From the NCBI RefSeq assembly GCF_030704305.1, contig NZ_CP131935.1:2728001-2792000 (forward strand): a DNA stretch of 64,000 bases, given 5' to 3'. Origin of the DNA: Massilia sp. R2A-15. Its GTDB lineage: Bacteria > Pseudomonadota > Gammaproteobacteria > Burkholderiales > Burkholderiaceae_D. The position numbers and the translations under genes were made by a program. The notes below the pieces were generated by a model that did no database searches, had not been told where the DNA came from, and saw only the letters and a list, made by a program, of their open reading frames with translations. Shown here in pieces: positions 8,235 to 20,650 of the stretch (positions are counted from its first letter, which is position 1; every line of letters begins with the position of its first letter).

Positions 8235-8262
8235 GGGGGTCAGGTCCGGCGGACCTGCCCCC
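8235..8262. repeat. Type A palindromic repeat between convergent genes
   Basis: GGGGGTCAGGTCCG faces CGGACCTGCCCCC (one arm mismatch) and is followed on the plus strand by GCTTTTG. It probably serves as the terminator of the MFS gene; the convergent marC gene ends eleven bases further on. Confidence 0.8.
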
Positions 8263-8272
8263 GCTTTTGTCG

Positions 8273-8869
8273 CTACAGAGTCTTGATGAACGCGCGCACG
8301 CCGCCCAGCAGCATCTCGACCGACATGGCGGTCAGGATCAGTCCCATCAGGCGCTCGAACGCGGTCATCACCTGCGGGCCGAGCGCTTTCTGCAGCTTCT
8401 CGGCGCTGAGGAATACCGCCAGCCACACCACCGCCACCGCGGCGAGCGCTGCGACGTGGATCATCACCTCGCCCATCGTCTCGCGCGAGAACAGCAGCAC
8501 CGTCGCCAGCGCGGACGGTCCGGCCAGCGCGGGAATCGCTAGCGGGACGATGAACGGCTCGCCTCCCTCGGTTCGCCCCAGCACGCCGTCCGGATGCGGG
8601 AACACCATGCGAATCGCGATCAGCAGCAGAATCACGCTGCCGCCGATGCGCAGCGATACTTCCGACAGCTGCAGCGCCGTCAGCAGGTGCCGGCCGAAGA
8701 ACATGAATACAAGCAGAACCACGAAGGCGATCGCGCATTCGCGCAGCACGATGCGCGGGCGGCGCGTGCGCTCGGTGCCGGCCAGCGCGCTGACGAAAAT
8801 CGGCACGTTGCCAAATGGGTCGGTGACGAGCAGCAGCAGGATGAAGGTTTGCAGGAAGGTCTGGGTCAT
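8273..8869 (-). CDS. MarC-family integral membrane protein
   Basis: About 198 residues with six hydrophobic spans. The DPFGNVPIFVSAL motif near residue 17 and PLAIPALAGPSALATVL near residue 110 are hallmarks of the MarC/NAAT family of inner-membrane proteins, whose physiological substrate is unsettled. ATG at 8869 was preferred over an in-frame TTG four codons upstream because family members start MxQxF. The gene is alone; it is convergent with the MFS gene and flanked upstream by two palindromic repeats. Confidence 0.88.
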   Translation of the reverse strand: MTQTFLQTFILLLLVTDPFGNVPIFVSALAGTERTRRPRIVLRECAIAFVVLLVFMFFGRHLLTALQLSEVSLRIGGSVILLLIAIRMVFPHPDGVLGRTEGGEPFIVPLAIPALAGPSALATVLLFSRETMGEVMIHVAALAAVAVVWLAVFLSAEKLQKALGPQVMTAFERLMGLILTAMSVEMLLGGVRAFIKTL

Positions 8870-8889
8870 GGGGCAAGTCAATTCAACAT

Positions 8890-8916
8890 GGGGTCAGGTC
8901 CGCGGGACCAGACCCC
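8890..8916. repeat. Type A palindromic repeat upstream of marC
   Basis: GGGGTCAGGTCC and GGACCAGACCCC form imperfect arms about a CGC centre. It lies twenty bases upstream of the marC start, with a second copy 21 bases further on. Confidence 0.75.
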
Positions 8917-8937
8917 GACATGCGGCAGTCGCGTACC

Positions 8938-8964
8938 GGGGTCTGGTCCGGCGGACCTGACCCC
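8938..8964. repeat. Type A palindromic repeat, second of a close pair
   Basis: GGGGTCTGGTCCG faces CGGACCTGACCCC with one arm mismatch. It lies between the marC promoter side and the terminator of the purA operon. Confidence 0.75.
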
Positions 8965-8985
8965 ATCTTGATGCGGCTGCCATAT

Positions 8986-9017
8986 AAAAAAAGCCAGAGC
9001 ATCACGCTCTGGCTTTC
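8986..9017 (-). terminator. Rho-independent terminator of the hisZ-purA operon
   Basis: On the minus strand AAAGCCAGAGC, loop GTGAT, then GCTCTGGCTTT runs into a T tract. It lies seventeen bases after the stop of the phosphoribosyltransferase gene and is the clear end of the long minus-strand block. Confidence 0.88.
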
Positions 9018-9033
9018 GCGGCACGGCGGCGCT

Positions 9034-9579
9034 CTACAGCGCGGCGCGGCCCTTCTTCATCCACGCGGCCAGCTGGTGCGGACGCAGGCCGTCGTAGTCT
9101 TCGAACGGCTGGTGGATCCACGGATTGTGCGGCAGCTCCTCGAGGAAGTAGTCCGGCATGATCGACGAGGTGCCCTTCACCCAGATGACAGCCGATTTCA
9201 CTTCGGTCACGCCGGCGAAATTTTCGCTCAGGTGCTTGGTGACCTTGTCGAGCGTGACGCCCGAATCGGCCAGGTCGTCGACCAGCAGGATCTTGCCGGC
9301 CAGCGGGCCCTTGGTCATCGTCATGTACTTGGCGATGTCGAGGTCACCGCGCACGGTGCCGGCTTCTTCACGGTACGAACTGGTCGACAGGATCGCCAGC
9401 GGCACGTCGAAGATGCGCGAGAAGACGTCGCCCGGACGGACGCCGCCGCGCGCCAGGCACAGGACCTGGTCGAACTTCCAGCCCGATTCGTACACCTTGA
9501 GCGCCAGGCGCTCGATCAGGCGGTGGTATTCGTCCCAGGAGACCCAGAGGTCCTTGTCGGTCGATGGTGGAGTGGTCAT
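9034..9579 (-). CDS. Cytosolic phosphoribosyltransferase (xanthine/hypoxanthine type)
   Basis: About 181 residues with the type I PRTase PRPP loop ILLVDDLADSGVTL (around residue 100) and the upstream CLARGGVRPGDVF segment. The enzyme transfers ribose phosphate from PRPP to a purine base, so it fits salvage next to purA. The start at 9579 rather than the ATG six bases upstream is chosen because GAGGA then lies six bases before it. It is the last gene of the operon, 27 bases after purA, before a strong terminator. Base preference is not shown by the sequence. Confidence 0.85.
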   Translation of the reverse strand: MTTPPSTDKDLWVSWDEYHRLIERLALKVYESGWKFDQVLCLARGGVRPGDVFSRIFDVPLAILSTSSYREEAGTVRGDLDIAKYMTMTKGPLAGKILLVDDLADSGVTLDKVTKHLSENFAGVTEVKSAVIWVKGTSSIMPDYFLEELPHNPWIHQPFEDYDGLRPHQLAAWMKKGRAAL

Positions 9580-9606
9580 GCTCATTCCTCTTCTGAAGTC
9601 GTGGGA

Positions 9607-12080
<2,474 letters not shown>

Positions 12081-12204
12081 GGGCTAGGAGCGGTAACGGG
12101 AGTTTATTAAATTTCGGGCAAGACGCGAAAACGGGCTCGCGCAAATGGAGCGCCGAACCATCAATTTTACCCGAAAATGCAAATCAGCGGCCAGCAAACA
12201 AAAA

Positions 12205-12231
12205 GGGCTCAGGTCCGCAGAACCTGAACCC
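12205..12231. repeat. Type A palindromic repeat (diverged)
   Basis: GGGCTCAGGTCC and the partner AACCTGAACCC form an imperfect copy between hflC and hisZ. It is one of two copies in this 208-base gap. Confidence 0.65.
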
Positions 12232-12254
12232 GGCGATTTCTAGTCGCGTCTTCA

Positions 12255-12280
12255 GGGTCTGACCCCGCGGGGTCAGACCC
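12255..12280. repeat. Palindromic repeat, perfect and loopless
   Basis: GGGTCTGACCCCG is followed directly by its exact complement CGGGGTCAGACCC. It lies eight bases beyond the hflC stop, so it may cap the hfl transcript, although no T run follows on the minus strand. Confidence 0.75.
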
Positions 12281-12288
12281 AGGTTTTC

Positions 12289-13185
12289 CTATTTCTTCGA
12301 TGGCGCCGGCGCAGCGGCGCCGCCCGGCGCGCGGAAGTACTTGAAGAATTCCGAGCCCGAATCGAGCACCATGACGTCGCCGCGGTTGCGGAAGGTGGCG
12401 CGGTAGGCTTCGAGCGAGCGGTAGAACTTGTAGAACTCCGGGTTCTTGCCGAACGCCTGGGCATAGATTTCGGACGCCTTGGCGTCGCCCTCGCCCTTGA
12501 TCTTTTCGGCGTCGCGGAACGCTTCGGCCAGGATCACGGTGCGCTGGCGGTCGGCGTCGGCGCGGATCTTTTCCGATTCGGCCGAGCCGGTCGAGCGCAG
12601 TTCGTTGGCCACGCGGGTGCGCTCGGCCTTCATGCGCTCGTACACCGAGTTGTTGATCTGCTCGACGTACTCGACGCGCTTGAGGCGCACGTCGACGATG
12701 CCCACGCCGATCTGGTTTGCCTCCGTGACGACCTTGCTGACGATCGCCTGCATCACCTTGCCGCGTTCGCCCGAGATCACTTCGCGCACGGTGCGCTTGG
12801 TGATCTCGTCGTTCAGCGCCGCCTTGATGATCTGGTTCAGGCGGTCACGCGCGCGGTTCTCGTCGCCGTTGAAGCTGACGTAGTACAGGCGCGGATTGGT
12901 GATGCGCCACTTGACGAAGGCGTCGACCAGGATGTTCTTCTTCTCGGCCGTGATGAAGCGGTCGGCGTCGGGGGTGTCGATGGTCAGGATGCGCTTGTCG
13001 AGCGACAGCACGTTCTGGAACGGCGGCGGCAGCTTGAAGTGGATGCCCGGCTCGCTGATCACTTCGCGCACTTCGCCCAGCGCGAAGACAATGGCATAGT
13101 GCTTCTGGTCCACCACGAACATGGTCGACTGGAGCAGCAGGAAGGCGAGAAAGCCGGTAACGAGAAGGGTGACGATGCGGTTCAT
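12289..13185 (-). CDS. hflC: HflC, regulator of the membrane protease FtsH
   Basis: The 298-residue SPFH/prohibitin protein has one N-terminal membrane span (residues 4-25) and a periplasmic SPFH domain starting VVDQKHYAIVFALGEVREVISEPGIHFKLP. With HflK it forms the large cage around FtsH. Coiled-coil sequence follows at about residues 170-240. Its ATG overlaps the hflK stop in TGATG, so translation is coupled. The end is alanine/proline-rich, as often seen in this order. Confidence 0.96.
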   Translation of the reverse strand: MNRIVTLLVTGFLAFLLLQSTMFVVDQKHYAIVFALGEVREVISEPGIHFKLPPPFQNVLSLDKRILTIDTPDADRFITAEKKNILVDAFVKWRITNPRLYYVSFNGDENRARDRLNQIIKAALNDEITKRTVREVISGERGKVMQAIVSKVVTEANQIGVGIVDVRLKRVEYVEQINNSVYERMKAERTRVANELRSTGSAESEKIRADADRQRTVILAEAFRDAEKIKGEGDAKASEIYAQAFGKNPEFYKFYRSLEAYRATFRNRGDVMVLDSGSEFFKYFRAPGGAAAPAPSKK

Positions 13186-14477
13186 CAGCGGGTCTCCCGG
13201 TCACGCGAATTGTCTCGGCCGCGGCTGTCGCGCTGGCGCACCTGTTCTGCTGTCTGCATGGTTTCCTGTGGCTGCGGCGCGGCGGCAGGCATAGGCTGCA
13301 CCGGACCGGATTTCGAGCCCGGGCCGCCGTCCTTGCCGGCGCTCTGGGCGATCAGTTTGTCGAGCGGGAGATACAGCAGGTTGCTGCCCGCCTTGGCGTC
13401 GACCATCACCTTGCTCGCGCTGGTGAAGATCTCTTGCATCGTGTCGAGGTACATGCGGTCGCGCGTGACGCCCGGCGCCTTCTGGTACTCGGTGAGCACC
13501 TGCGAGAAGCGCGCCGCGTTGCCGGTGGCGTTCTCGGTGACCTTGGCGCGATAGGCCTCGGCCTCCTGGGTCAGGCGGATCGCGTCGCCGCGTGAGCTCG
13601 GAATGACGTTATTGGCATACGCTTCGCCTTCGCTGCGGGCGCGGGCGCGGTCCTGGCCGGCCTTGACGGCGTCGTCGAAGGCGCCCTGCACCTGCTCGGG
13701 CGGCTGCACGCTTTGCATGGTCACGTTGGTGATCTGCGCGCCCAGGTTGTAGCGGTTGGCCAGGTCCTGCATCAGGCGCGTCGCGTCGAGCGCGACCTTC
13801 TCGCGCCCTTCGTAGAGCACGAAGTCCATCTTGCTCTTGCCGACCACTTCGCGGATCGCGGTCTCGGCGATCTGGCGCACCGTGTCGTCATCGTGCTCGC
13901 GGTTGGTGTAGATCCAGGCGACCGGATCCTTGAGTGTGTACTGCACCGCGAACTGGATATCGATGATGTTCTCGTCATCGGTCAGCATCAGCGATTCCTT
14001 GGTGTTCTTCGAACGCACCGAGCCGCGGTAGCCCACTTCGGCGGTGCGCACGGTCGACACGTTGACCGTCTCGTGCGCCTGGAACGGGTACGGCCAGCGC
14101 CAGTTAAAGCCGGCGCCGGTGGTGTGACTGAGCCTGCCGAAGGTGGTGACCACGCCGACCGAGCCTTCCTGCACGATGAAGGCGCCGCTGGCGAGCCAGA
14201 TGAACACGGCGATCGCGCCGACCACGCCGGCGGTGATGCCGGCGCCTTTCATGTCGGGACGGTAGTCGCCGCCACCGCCGCCGCCGTTGTTCTTCTGGCC
14301 GAACATGCGGTTCAGGCGCTGGTTGAAATCGCGCCACATCTGGTCGAGGTCGGGCGGACCTTCTCCCCCGGGCTTCTTGCCTTCTTGTTTTTTGTTGTCG
14401 CCTTCGGGCTTGTGGCCCCAGCGCGGATCGTTGAGCGACAACTTGACGCCGAGGCGCCTGATCAGGGAAACGAGCAT
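13185..14477 (-). CDS. hflK: HflK, regulator of the membrane protease FtsH
   Basis: About 430 residues. The cytoplasmic N-terminus has the family's NDPRWG motif followed by a glycine-rich run, then one membrane span (AGITAGVVGAIAVFIWLASG) and an SPFH domain beginning VQEGSVGVVTTFGRLSHT. It assembles with HflC and modulates FtsH proteolysis of membrane proteins. The start at 14477 lies one base after the hflX stop; the open frame reaches further upstream, but that part overlaps hflX and is not HflK-like. The C-terminus is glutamine- and arginine-rich and low in complexity. Confidence 0.95.
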   Translation of the reverse strand: MLVSLIRRLGVKLSLNDPRWGHKPEGDNKKQEGKKPGGEGPPDLDQMWRDFNQRLNRMFGQKNNGGGGGGDYRPDMKGAGITAGVVGAIAVFIWLASGAFIVQEGSVGVVTTFGRLSHTTGAGFNWRWPYPFQAHETVNVSTVRTAEVGYRGSVRSKNTKESLMLTDDENIIDIQFAVQYTLKDPVAWIYTNREHDDDTVRQIAETAIREVVGKSKMDFVLYEGREKVALDATRLMQDLANRYNLGAQITNVTMQSVQPPEQVQGAFDDAVKAGQDRARARSEGEAYANNVIPSSRGDAIRLTQEAEAYRAKVTENATGNAARFSQVLTEYQKAPGVTRDRMYLDTMQEIFTSASKVMVDAKAGSNLLYLPLDKLIAQSAGKDGGPGSKSGPVQPMPAAAPQPQETMQTAEQVRQRDSRGRDNSRDRETR

Positions 14478-14478
14478 G

Positions 14479-15660
14479 CTATCGTGGTCCGACGTTATTA
14501 GTGGTTTTATTCGTATCGGCGATGTCGGCGTCTTCCAACGCAAACGCCTCACCGGCATCGTCCTGCTCTTCGAAAAGACGGGTCAGACCTGGCGCGGCCT
14601 TCGCCGCTTCGACAATCGCCTCGCGCAGCAGGTCGAGGCCCTCGCCACTCTGGGCGCTGATAAAAACGCGGCTGATTTTATCATATTCATCACGTTCAAT
14701 CGCCGGCTCGAGGCCCGCCGCGTCGATCTTGTTCCAGACGAGGATCTGCGGAATGTGGTCGGCGCCGATCTCGCGCAGCACTTCGTTGACCTGGTCGATC
14801 TGCTCCATGCGCACCGGGCTGGCGCCGTCGACGACGTGCAGCAGCAGGTCGGCGTGGATGGTCTCTTCCAGCGTTGCGCGGAACGCGGCGACCAGCTGGT
14901 GCGGCAACTCGCGCACGAAGCCGACCGTGTCGGACATGACGACGTTGCCAACTTCCTGGCCAAGGTACAGGCGGCGCGAGGTGGTGTCCAAGGTGGCGAA
15001 CAACTGGTTGGCGACGTACACGCCGGCCTTGGTCAGGGCGTTGAACAGGGTGGACTTGCCGGCGTTGGTGTAGCCGACCAGCGAGACCGAGAAGGTCTGG
15101 CTGCGCCCGCGCGAACGGCGCTGGGTCTCGTGCTGCTTGCGCAGCTTGACCAGGCGCGCGCGCAGCATCTTGACGCGCTCGCCGATCAGGCGGCGGTCGG
15201 TCTCGAGCTGGGTTTCGCCCGGACCGCGCAGGCCGATACCGCCCTTTTGCCGTTCCAGGTGGGTCCAGCCGCGGATCAGTCGCGTGGCCAGGTGCTGCAG
15301 CTGCGCCAGTTCGACCTGCAGCTTGCCCTCGTGGCTCTTGGCGCGCTGGGCGAAGATGTCGAGGATCAGGCTGGTGCGGTCGAGCACGCGCACGTTCAGG
15401 CGCTTCTCGAGATTGCGCTGCTGGGCCGGCGACAGCGCGTGGTTGAAAATGACGATTTCGATGTTCTCGGCCAGGCAGGCCTGGCCGATCTCGTCGGCCT
15501 TGCCGCTGCCGACGAAGTAGGCCGGGTCGGGGCTGGAGCGCTTGGCGGTGATGGTGGTGATCGGTTCGGCGCCGGCCGAGCGCGCGAGCAGCGACAGCTC
15601 TTCCACGCTGGCGGCAAAGTCTCCAGCGCCGAAATCGATGCCGACTAGCGCGGCGCGCAT
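14479..15660 (-). CDS. hflX: Ribosome-associated GTPase HflX
   Basis: About 393 residues: an N-terminal HflX domain with GSGKADEI and the GIGLRGPGETQLETDRR segment, a coiled region, then a G domain with GYTNAGKSTLFNAL (G1), DTVGFVRELP (G3) and VWNKID (G4). HflX splits stalled or heat-damaged ribosomes. ATG at 15660 was preferred to the GTG two codons upstream. It is in the canonical hfq-hflX-hflK-hflC order, 39 bases after hfq. Confidence 0.96.
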   Translation of the reverse strand: MRAALVGIDFGAGDFAASVEELSLLARSAGAEPITTITAKRSSPDPAYFVGSGKADEIGQACLAENIEIVIFNHALSPAQQRNLEKRLNVRVLDRTSLILDIFAQRAKSHEGKLQVELAQLQHLATRLIRGWTHLERQKGGIGLRGPGETQLETDRRLIGERVKMLRARLVKLRKQHETQRRSRGRSQTFSVSLVGYTNAGKSTLFNALTKAGVYVANQLFATLDTTSRRLYLGQEVGNVVMSDTVGFVRELPHQLVAAFRATLEETIHADLLLHVVDGASPVRMEQIDQVNEVLREIGADHIPQILVWNKIDAAGLEPAIERDEYDKISRVFISAQSGEGLDLLREAIVEAAKAAPGLTRLFEEQDDAGEAFALEDADIADTNKTTNNVGPR

Positions 15661-15699
15661 ATGCACTCAGCCTGGGCCATGGCCGAACCGCCCGCGGCC

Positions 15700-15936
15700 T
15701 TACTCAGCTTCAGTCTCGAGGTTGAGGTTGACGGCGCGCGCTGGAACAACGGTGGAGATCGCATGCTTGTAGACCATCTGGGTAACCGTGTTACGCAGCA
15801 GTACGACGTACTGGTCGAACGATTCGATATGACCCTGCAGTTTGATCCCGTTGACCAAGTAGATCGAAACGGGAACGTGCTCTTTGCGCAAGGCATTGAG
15901 GAATGGGTCTTGTAACAGTTGCCCTTTGTTGCTCAT
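15700..15936 (-). CDS. hfq: RNA chaperone Hfq
   Basis: The 78-residue Sm-like protein contains [20 protein letters not shown] (Sm1) and [11 protein letters not shown] (Sm2 with the YKH RNA-binding triad). It forms a hexamer that pairs small RNAs with mRNAs. The short acidic tail NLETEAE is typical of betaproteobacteria. GGAG precedes the ATG by a few bases. The 142-base gap to der could hold its own promoter, as hfq usually has one. Confidence 0.98.
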   Translation of the reverse strand: MSNKGQLLQDPFLNALRKEHVPVSIYLVNGIKLQGHIESFDQYVVLLRNTVTQMVYKHAISTVVPARAVNLNLETEAE

Positions 15937-16078
15937 AACAGCTCCGTGTGTTGTTGTATTTCAAAAGTTGGAGGCGACTCGGGCGATTTCAAGTGGGGGA
16001 CTGTATCTTTCCTAAGAGGCCAATAATGTCGATAAGCTACTGTAACCTGTTTTGCCGGTCTATGTCGTACGCCCGGCC

Positions 16079-17416
16079 TTATTTCTTTGCGAATGGATTC
16101 TTGCCCATGCGCAGTTCGATCCGCAGCGGCGTGCCGACCAGGTTGAATGTGTCGCGGAAGTGCTTTTCCAGGTAACGTTTGTACGGCTCGCCGATGGCGT
16201 CGAGCGCGTTGCCGTGGATGACGATGATCGGCGGATTCTGCCCGCCCTGGTGGGCGTAGCGCATCTTCGGACGGATCGAGCCCTTGCGCTTCGGCTCCTG
16301 CTTCTCGACCGCCTCGATCAGCGCGCGCGTCAGGCGCGGCGTCGACAGGTCGGCGGTGGCGGCGGCGTAGGCGGCGTCGACCGACTTCATCATCGGGCCG
16401 ATGCCGGTGGCTTTCAGCGCCGAGATGAAATGGGTCTTGGCGAAGGACAGGAAGTCGAGCTTGCGGTCGAGGTCGATCTTGATCTCGTCGCGCTCGTCGC
16501 TTTGCAGACCGTCCCACTTGTTGACGGCGACGACCAGCGCGCGGCCCGACTCCAGGATGAAGCCGGCGATGTGCGCGTCCTGCTCCGAGATGTCCTGCTG
16601 CGCGTCGAGCAGCAGGATGACGACGTGCGCTTCCGAGATCGACTGCAGCGTTTTGACGACCGAGAACTTCTCGATCGCCTCGAACACCTTGCCGCGGCGG
16701 CGGATGCCCGCGGTGTCGATCAGCGTGTAGTTCTTGCCGTCGCGCTCGAACGGCACTTCGATCGAGTCGCGCGTGGTGCCCGGCATGTCGAAGGCGATCA
16801 CGCGCTGCTCGCCGATCAGGGTGTTGACCAGCGTGGACTTGCCCACGTTCGGGCGGCCGACGATGGCGATCTTGATGCCGCGGTCGGCCGGCTCGAGTTC
16901 TTCCGCGTCCGGCGCGCGCGAGGCGAAGGCTTCGTTGAGCGCTTCCTCGACCAGGTCGGCGACGCCGTCGCCGTGCGCGGCCGAGATCACGTAGGGATCG
17001 CCCATGCCCAGCTCGTAGAAGTCGGCCACGACCGAGGTGTACTTCATGCCCTCGCCCTTGTTCACCACCAGCATGACCTTGCGGCCGGACTTGCGCAGGA
17101 AGTCGGTGATGGTCTTGTCGTGCGGCGTCATGCCCTGGCGGCCGTCGACGATGAAGATGACGACGTCCGCTTCGGCCACGGCCTGCTTGGTCTGCAGGGC
17201 CATCTGGTGCATGATGCCTTCCTTGGCGACCGGCTCGAAACCGCCGGTGTCGATGACCAGGAAGGGACGTTCGCCCACGCGGCCTTCGCCGTAGTGACGA
17301 TCGCGCGTCAGGCCGGGCAGGTCCGCCACCAGCGCGTCGCGCGAGCGGGTGAGGCGGTTGAATAAGGTCGATTTCCCGACGTTGGGGCGACCAACTAATG
17401 CTATTACCGGCTTCAT
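16079..17416 (-). CDS. der: Ribosome biogenesis GTPase Der (EngA)
   Basis: The 445-residue protein has two G domains in tandem, each with [10 protein letters not shown] (residues 8-17 and about 184-193), and a C-terminal KH-like domain ending in the lysine-rich GKNPFAKK. Der is needed for 50S subunit assembly. The start lies one base after the bamB stop. The order bamB-der is conserved across many beta- and gammaproteobacteria. Confidence 0.97.
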   Translation of the reverse strand: MKPVIALVGRPNVGKSTLFNRLTRSRDALVADLPGLTRDRHYGEGRVGERPFLVIDTGGFEPVAKEGIMHQMALQTKQAVAEADVVIFIVDGRQGMTPHDKTITDFLRKSGRKVMLVVNKGEGMKYTSVVADFYELGMGDPYVISAAHGDGVADLVEEALNEAFASRAPDAEELEPADRGIKIAIVGRPNVGKSTLVNTLIGEQRVIAFDMPGTTRDSIEVPFERDGKNYTLIDTAGIRRRGKVFEAIEKFSVVKTLQSISEAHVVILLLDAQQDISEQDAHIAGFILESGRALVVAVNKWDGLQSDERDEIKIDLDRKLDFLSFAKTHFISALKATGIGPMMKSVDAAYAAATADLSTPRLTRALIEAVEKQEPKRKGSIRPKMRYAHQGGQNPPIIVIHGNALDAIGEPYKRYLEKHFRDTFNLVGTPLRIELRMGKNPFAKK

Positions 17417-17417
17417 G

Positions 17418-18572
17418 TTATTCGACCGCGATTGCGGTCACGGTTCCATTCTGTGTTTGAAAAATAAGGTTCGAGCCAGCGACCAGCGGAGTGGCCGTTA
17501 CCGGGCTGCCGTCGGTTGCCGCGCGCGCCAAAAAGGCGCCGTCTTCGCGGGACAGGAAATGAATATACCCCTGATAGTCGCCGACCGCGACCGCGCGGCC
17601 GTACGAGACGGGGGTCGACAGGCGGCGGTAGCCCAGCTTGTCGTTCTTCCAGGCGCTCACGCCGCCTTCGCGGTTGAATGCCAGCACTTCGCCGCGGTCG
17701 CTCGAGGCGAACACGAAGCGCTGGTCGACGGCCACGCCCACTTCCGACGACAGTTCCTTGGTCCAGCGCGCATTGCCGGTGGCCAGGTCGAAACAGCCCA
17801 CGCGACCCTGGTAGGACACGGCGCAGACGTCGCCCTCGATGACGACGGGCGTGCCGCCGATGTCGGTGACGCGTTCGAGTTCGGTCGCGCCGCGCGCTTC
17901 GCCGACCGCGATTTCCCAGCGCGGAGCGCCGTTCGCGATGACCAGCGACAGCAGCTTGCCGCCCGGCTGGGCGACGATCACGTCCTTGCCGGCGATGACC
18001 ATGCCGGGCGAGGTGCGCAGCGTCAGCGGCGGCGATGGGCGCTGCACGGTCCACTTCTTCTCGCCGGTCTTGGCGTCAAGGCCGACGATGCGGTTGTCGA
18101 TCGAGCGCACCACCACCATGCCCTGCCCCACCACCGGCGCCGACAGCACCTCGCTGGAAGCCTGCGCGGTCCACAGCGCCTTGCCGTCCATGTCGAAGGC
18201 CATCACGGCGCCCTTGACGCCGCCGACGACGAACATGTTGCCGTCCGAGCTGACGCCGGCCGACAGCGGCTTGGCCGCCTTGATGCGCCAGGCCGCCTTG
18301 CCGCTGGCCGCGTCGACGCGCGCGATGGTGCCGTCGCCGGCGGCGACGATCAGGGTCGAGCCGACCAGCGCCGGGGTGAACTCGTAATTCTGCGACTTGC
18401 CGATGTCGAGTTTCCAGGCCGTGCGCACCGCCATCGAACCTTTCAGTTCGACCAGCGGCACTGGCACATTGCCTTTCGGCTTGGAGGCAAACGGGTTGAG
18501 CGAACTAATGGTGGAACAGCCGGCCATCAGGGCCAGCACACTCACGCCAACCAGTTTCTGGGTAATACGCAT
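17418..18572 (-). CDS. bamB: Outer membrane protein assembly lipoprotein BamB
   Basis: About 384 residues with a lipoprotein signal (LALMAGCS, Cys about residue 19) and an eight-bladed PQQ-type beta-propeller (repeats such as [15 protein letters not shown] and [15 protein letters not shown]). BamB is the periplasmic scaffold of the BAM complex that inserts outer-membrane barrels. The start at 18572 begins the lipoprotein signal; a longer open frame overlapping the preceding gene is not used. It lies between yfgM and der, as in other proteobacteria. Confidence 0.95.
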   Translation of the reverse strand: MRITQKLVGVSVLALMAGCSTISSLNPFASKPKGNVPVPLVELKGSMAVRTAWKLDIGKSQNYEFTPALVGSTLIVAAGDGTIARVDAASGKAAWRIKAAKPLSAGVSSDGNMFVVGGVKGAVMAFDMDGKALWTAQASSEVLSAPVVGQGMVVVRSIDNRIVGLDAKTGEKKWTVQRPSPPLTLRTSPGMVIAGKDVIVAQPGGKLLSLVIANGAPRWEIAVGEARGATELERVTDIGGTPVVIEGDVCAVSYQGRVGCFDLATGNARWTKELSSEVGVAVDQRFVFASSDRGEVLAFNREGGVSAWKNDKLGYRRLSTPVSYGRAVAVGDYQGYIHFLSREDGAFLARAATDGSPVTATPLVAGSNLIFQTQNGTVTAIAVE

Positions 18573-18628
18573 AGTCTTTAACCTTGTTCTTTGACTTGTT
18601 GTGGGTTCGGACGCGTCGCTTCGACGAA

Positions 18629-19285
18629 TCAGGCAGCGGCCTTTGCGTCGGCCGGCACGGTGCCACCGATCGACTCGAGCTTGATTTCGACCAGCTTGCG
18701 GCCAGGGTTTTTCTTGTCCATCGCGGCCAGCGCGGCGATGTAGGCGGTGCGCGCCTCGGCCAGCTTGTTCTGCGCGACCAGGATGTCGCCCTTGCGGTCG
18801 GCCACGGCGGCGGCGAACTGCGGCAGGAACTCGGCACCGAGCAGCTTCAGGCCTTCGTCGTAGGCTTTCTCGTCGAGCAGCACGCCGGCCATGCGCAGCC
18901 TGGCGATCGCCTTGTACTCGTCGCTGCCGTGGTCGACGACCCACTGCAGCTGGGCCTTGGCGGTCTTCATGTCGCTGGCGTCGAACGCGCCCTTGGCAGC
19001 GACCAGCGCGGCCATCTGCGCGTAGGCGGTGCTGGTGTATTTTGCTTCGATGTCGGCGGCGAGCTTCTGGGCGCGCGCATTGTCGTTGGCGGCGGCCGAC
19101 TTCTGCAGCTCGTCGTAGATGGCCGACGCTTCCGCGGCCTGGGTGCGCTGGTGGTAGTTCCAGAAATTCCAGCCGGCGTAGGACGCCAGGCCGATGATCA
19201 GCACCCAGCTGATCAGATTGCCGAACTTGTTCCAGAACGCCTTCAGTTCCGCCAATTGTTCTTGTTCTTCGAGATCGTATGCCAT
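18629..19285 (-). CDS. yfgM: YfgM-like TPR protein, ancillary SecYEG translocon subunit
   Basis: The 218-residue protein starts with an acidic cytoplasmic stretch (MAYDLEEQEQLAELKAFWNKFGN), then one membrane span (WVLIIGLASYAGWNFW) and periplasmic TPR-like helices (ANDNARAQKLAADIEAKYTSTAYAQM and on). YfgM, with PpiD, links SecYEG to periplasmic chaperones. It sits between hisS and bamB, the same neighbours as in E. coli. Confidence 0.92.
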   Translation of the reverse strand: MAYDLEEQEQLAELKAFWNKFGNLISWVLIIGLASYAGWNFWNYHQRTQAAEASAIYDELQKSAAANDNARAQKLAADIEAKYTSTAYAQMAALVAAKGAFDASDMKTAKAQLQWVVDHGSDEYKAIARLRMAGVLLDEKAYDEGLKLLGAEFLPQFAAAVADRKGDILVAQNKLAEARTAYIAALAAMDKKNPGRKLVEIKLESIGGTVPADAKAAA

Positions 19286-19315
19286 GGTCGTGTCAATATC
19301 AGTGTGTGGATGGGA

Positions 19316-20650
19316 TTAGTGGTGGTAGTGCACGTGATCGTGGTCGTGGTCGTCGCCGACGATCTGGTCGACCAGGTAGTCGACCACTTCGTCGAACGGC
19401 ACCGTGGCCTGCTGCTGTCCATCGGCAGTCGCGCGCATGGCCTTGACCGCGGCGACATTGTTGGCAATCTCGTCGTCGCCGAGGATCACCGCGAACGCCG
19501 CGCCGCTGCCGTCGGCCTTCTTCATCTGGCTCTTGAAACTGCCGGCGCCCGAAGCCGCCGCGCAATGTAGCACAACATCGAGGCCGGCATCGCGAATTCG
19601 CTCGGCCAGCACGAAGGCCTGCATCTGCGCCGCTTCGCCCTGGTGCACCATGTAGACGTCGCACTGGGACGGCTCGTTCGGCTCGCCCGCCGACTTCATC
19701 AGCTCGATCAGGCGCTCCATGCCCATCGCGAAGCCGACCGCCGGCGTCGGTTTGCCGCCGAACATTTCGATCAGCGGGTCGTAACGGCCGCCGGCGCACA
19801 CGGTGCCCTGGGCGCCCAGTTCGGTGGTGACCCATTCGAACACGGTGCGGTTGTAGTAGTCGATGCCGCGCACCAGGCGCGTGTTGACCGTGTAGGGCAC
19901 GTTGTTATGGTCGAGGATCTTCTTGACGCCTTCGAAGTGGGCCAGCGACTCGCCTTCGAGGTAGTCGAGCAGCTTCGGCGCGTTGTTCACCAGGTCCTGC
20001 ATCGCCGGGTTCTTGGTGTCGAGGATGCGCAGCGGGTTGGTGTGCAGGCGGCGCTTGGCTTCCGCGTCGAGCACGTCCAGGTGCTGCTCGAAGTAGGCGA
20101 TCAGGTCGGCGCGGTGGCGCAGGCGCTCGGCCGCGTCGCCGATCGAGTTCAGTTCGAGCTTGATGTTTTCCAGGCCCAGGTCATCCCACAGGCGGCGGCA
20201 CAGCATGATCATCTCGGCGTCGATGTCCGGGCCGGCGAAGCCGACCGCTTCGGCGCCGAACTGGAAGAACTGGCGATAGCGGCCGCGCTGCGGACGCTCG
20301 TGGCGGAACATCGGGCCCTTGTACCACAGGCGCTTCGGGCCGTCGTAGACCAGGTTGTGCTCGAGGATCGCGCGCACGGTGCCGGCGGTGCCTTCAGGGC
20401 GCAGGGTCAGCTTGTCGCCGTTCATCGAGTCTTCGAAGGAGTACATCTCTTTTTCGACGATGTCGGTGACGGCGCCGATGGCGCGCGCGAACAGGCCGGT
20501 CTCCTCGAGGATCGGCGTGACGATCTTCTGGTAGCCGTAGCTTTTCAGGATGGACTCAGTGGTGTTTTCCAGCAGCTCCCACAGCGGCGCTTCGGCCGGC
20601 AGGATGTCGTTCATGCCCTTCACGGCCACGATTTTTTCGGGTTTGCTCAT
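19316..20650 (-). CDS. hisS: Histidyl-tRNA synthetase
   Basis: The 444-residue class IIa synthetase charges tRNA-His. Motif 2 appears as [11 protein letters not shown] with [19 protein letters not shown], the histidine A loop as [15 protein letters not shown], and motif 3 as [10 protein letters not shown]. The anticodon domain follows from about residue 340. The last residues are a histidine- and aspartate-rich tail ([12 protein letters not shown]), an unusual but probably harmless low-complexity addition. The start directly abuts the ispG stop (TAAATG). Confidence 0.97.
   Translation of the reverse strand: MSKPEKIVAVKGMNDILPAEAPLWELLENTTESILKSYGYQKIVTPILEETGLFARAIGAVTDIVEKEMYSFEDSMNGDKLTLRPEGTAGTVRAILEHNLVYDGPKRLWYKGPMFRHERPQRGRYRQFFQFGAEAVGFAGPDIDAEMIMLCRRLWDDLGLENIKLELNSIGDAAERLRHRADLIAYFEQHLDVLDAEAKRRLHTNPLRILDTKNPAMQDLVNNAPKLLDYLEGESLAHFEGVKKILDHNNVPYTVNTRLVRGIDYYNRTVFEWVTTELGAQGTVCAGGRYDPLIEMFGGKPTPAVGFAMGMERLIELMKSAGEPNEPSQCDVYMVHQGEAAQMQAFVLAERIRDAGLDVVLHCAAASGAGSFKSQMKKADGSGAAFAVILGDDEIANNVAAVKAMRATADGQQQATVPFDEVVDYLVDQIVGDDHDHDHVHYHH

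Noticed and set aside
14478..14558. Longer start for hflK upstream of 14477
   Set aside because: The added residues overlap the hflX reading frame and lack the NDPRWG-preceding sequence of the family; ATG 14477 lies one base after the hflX stop.
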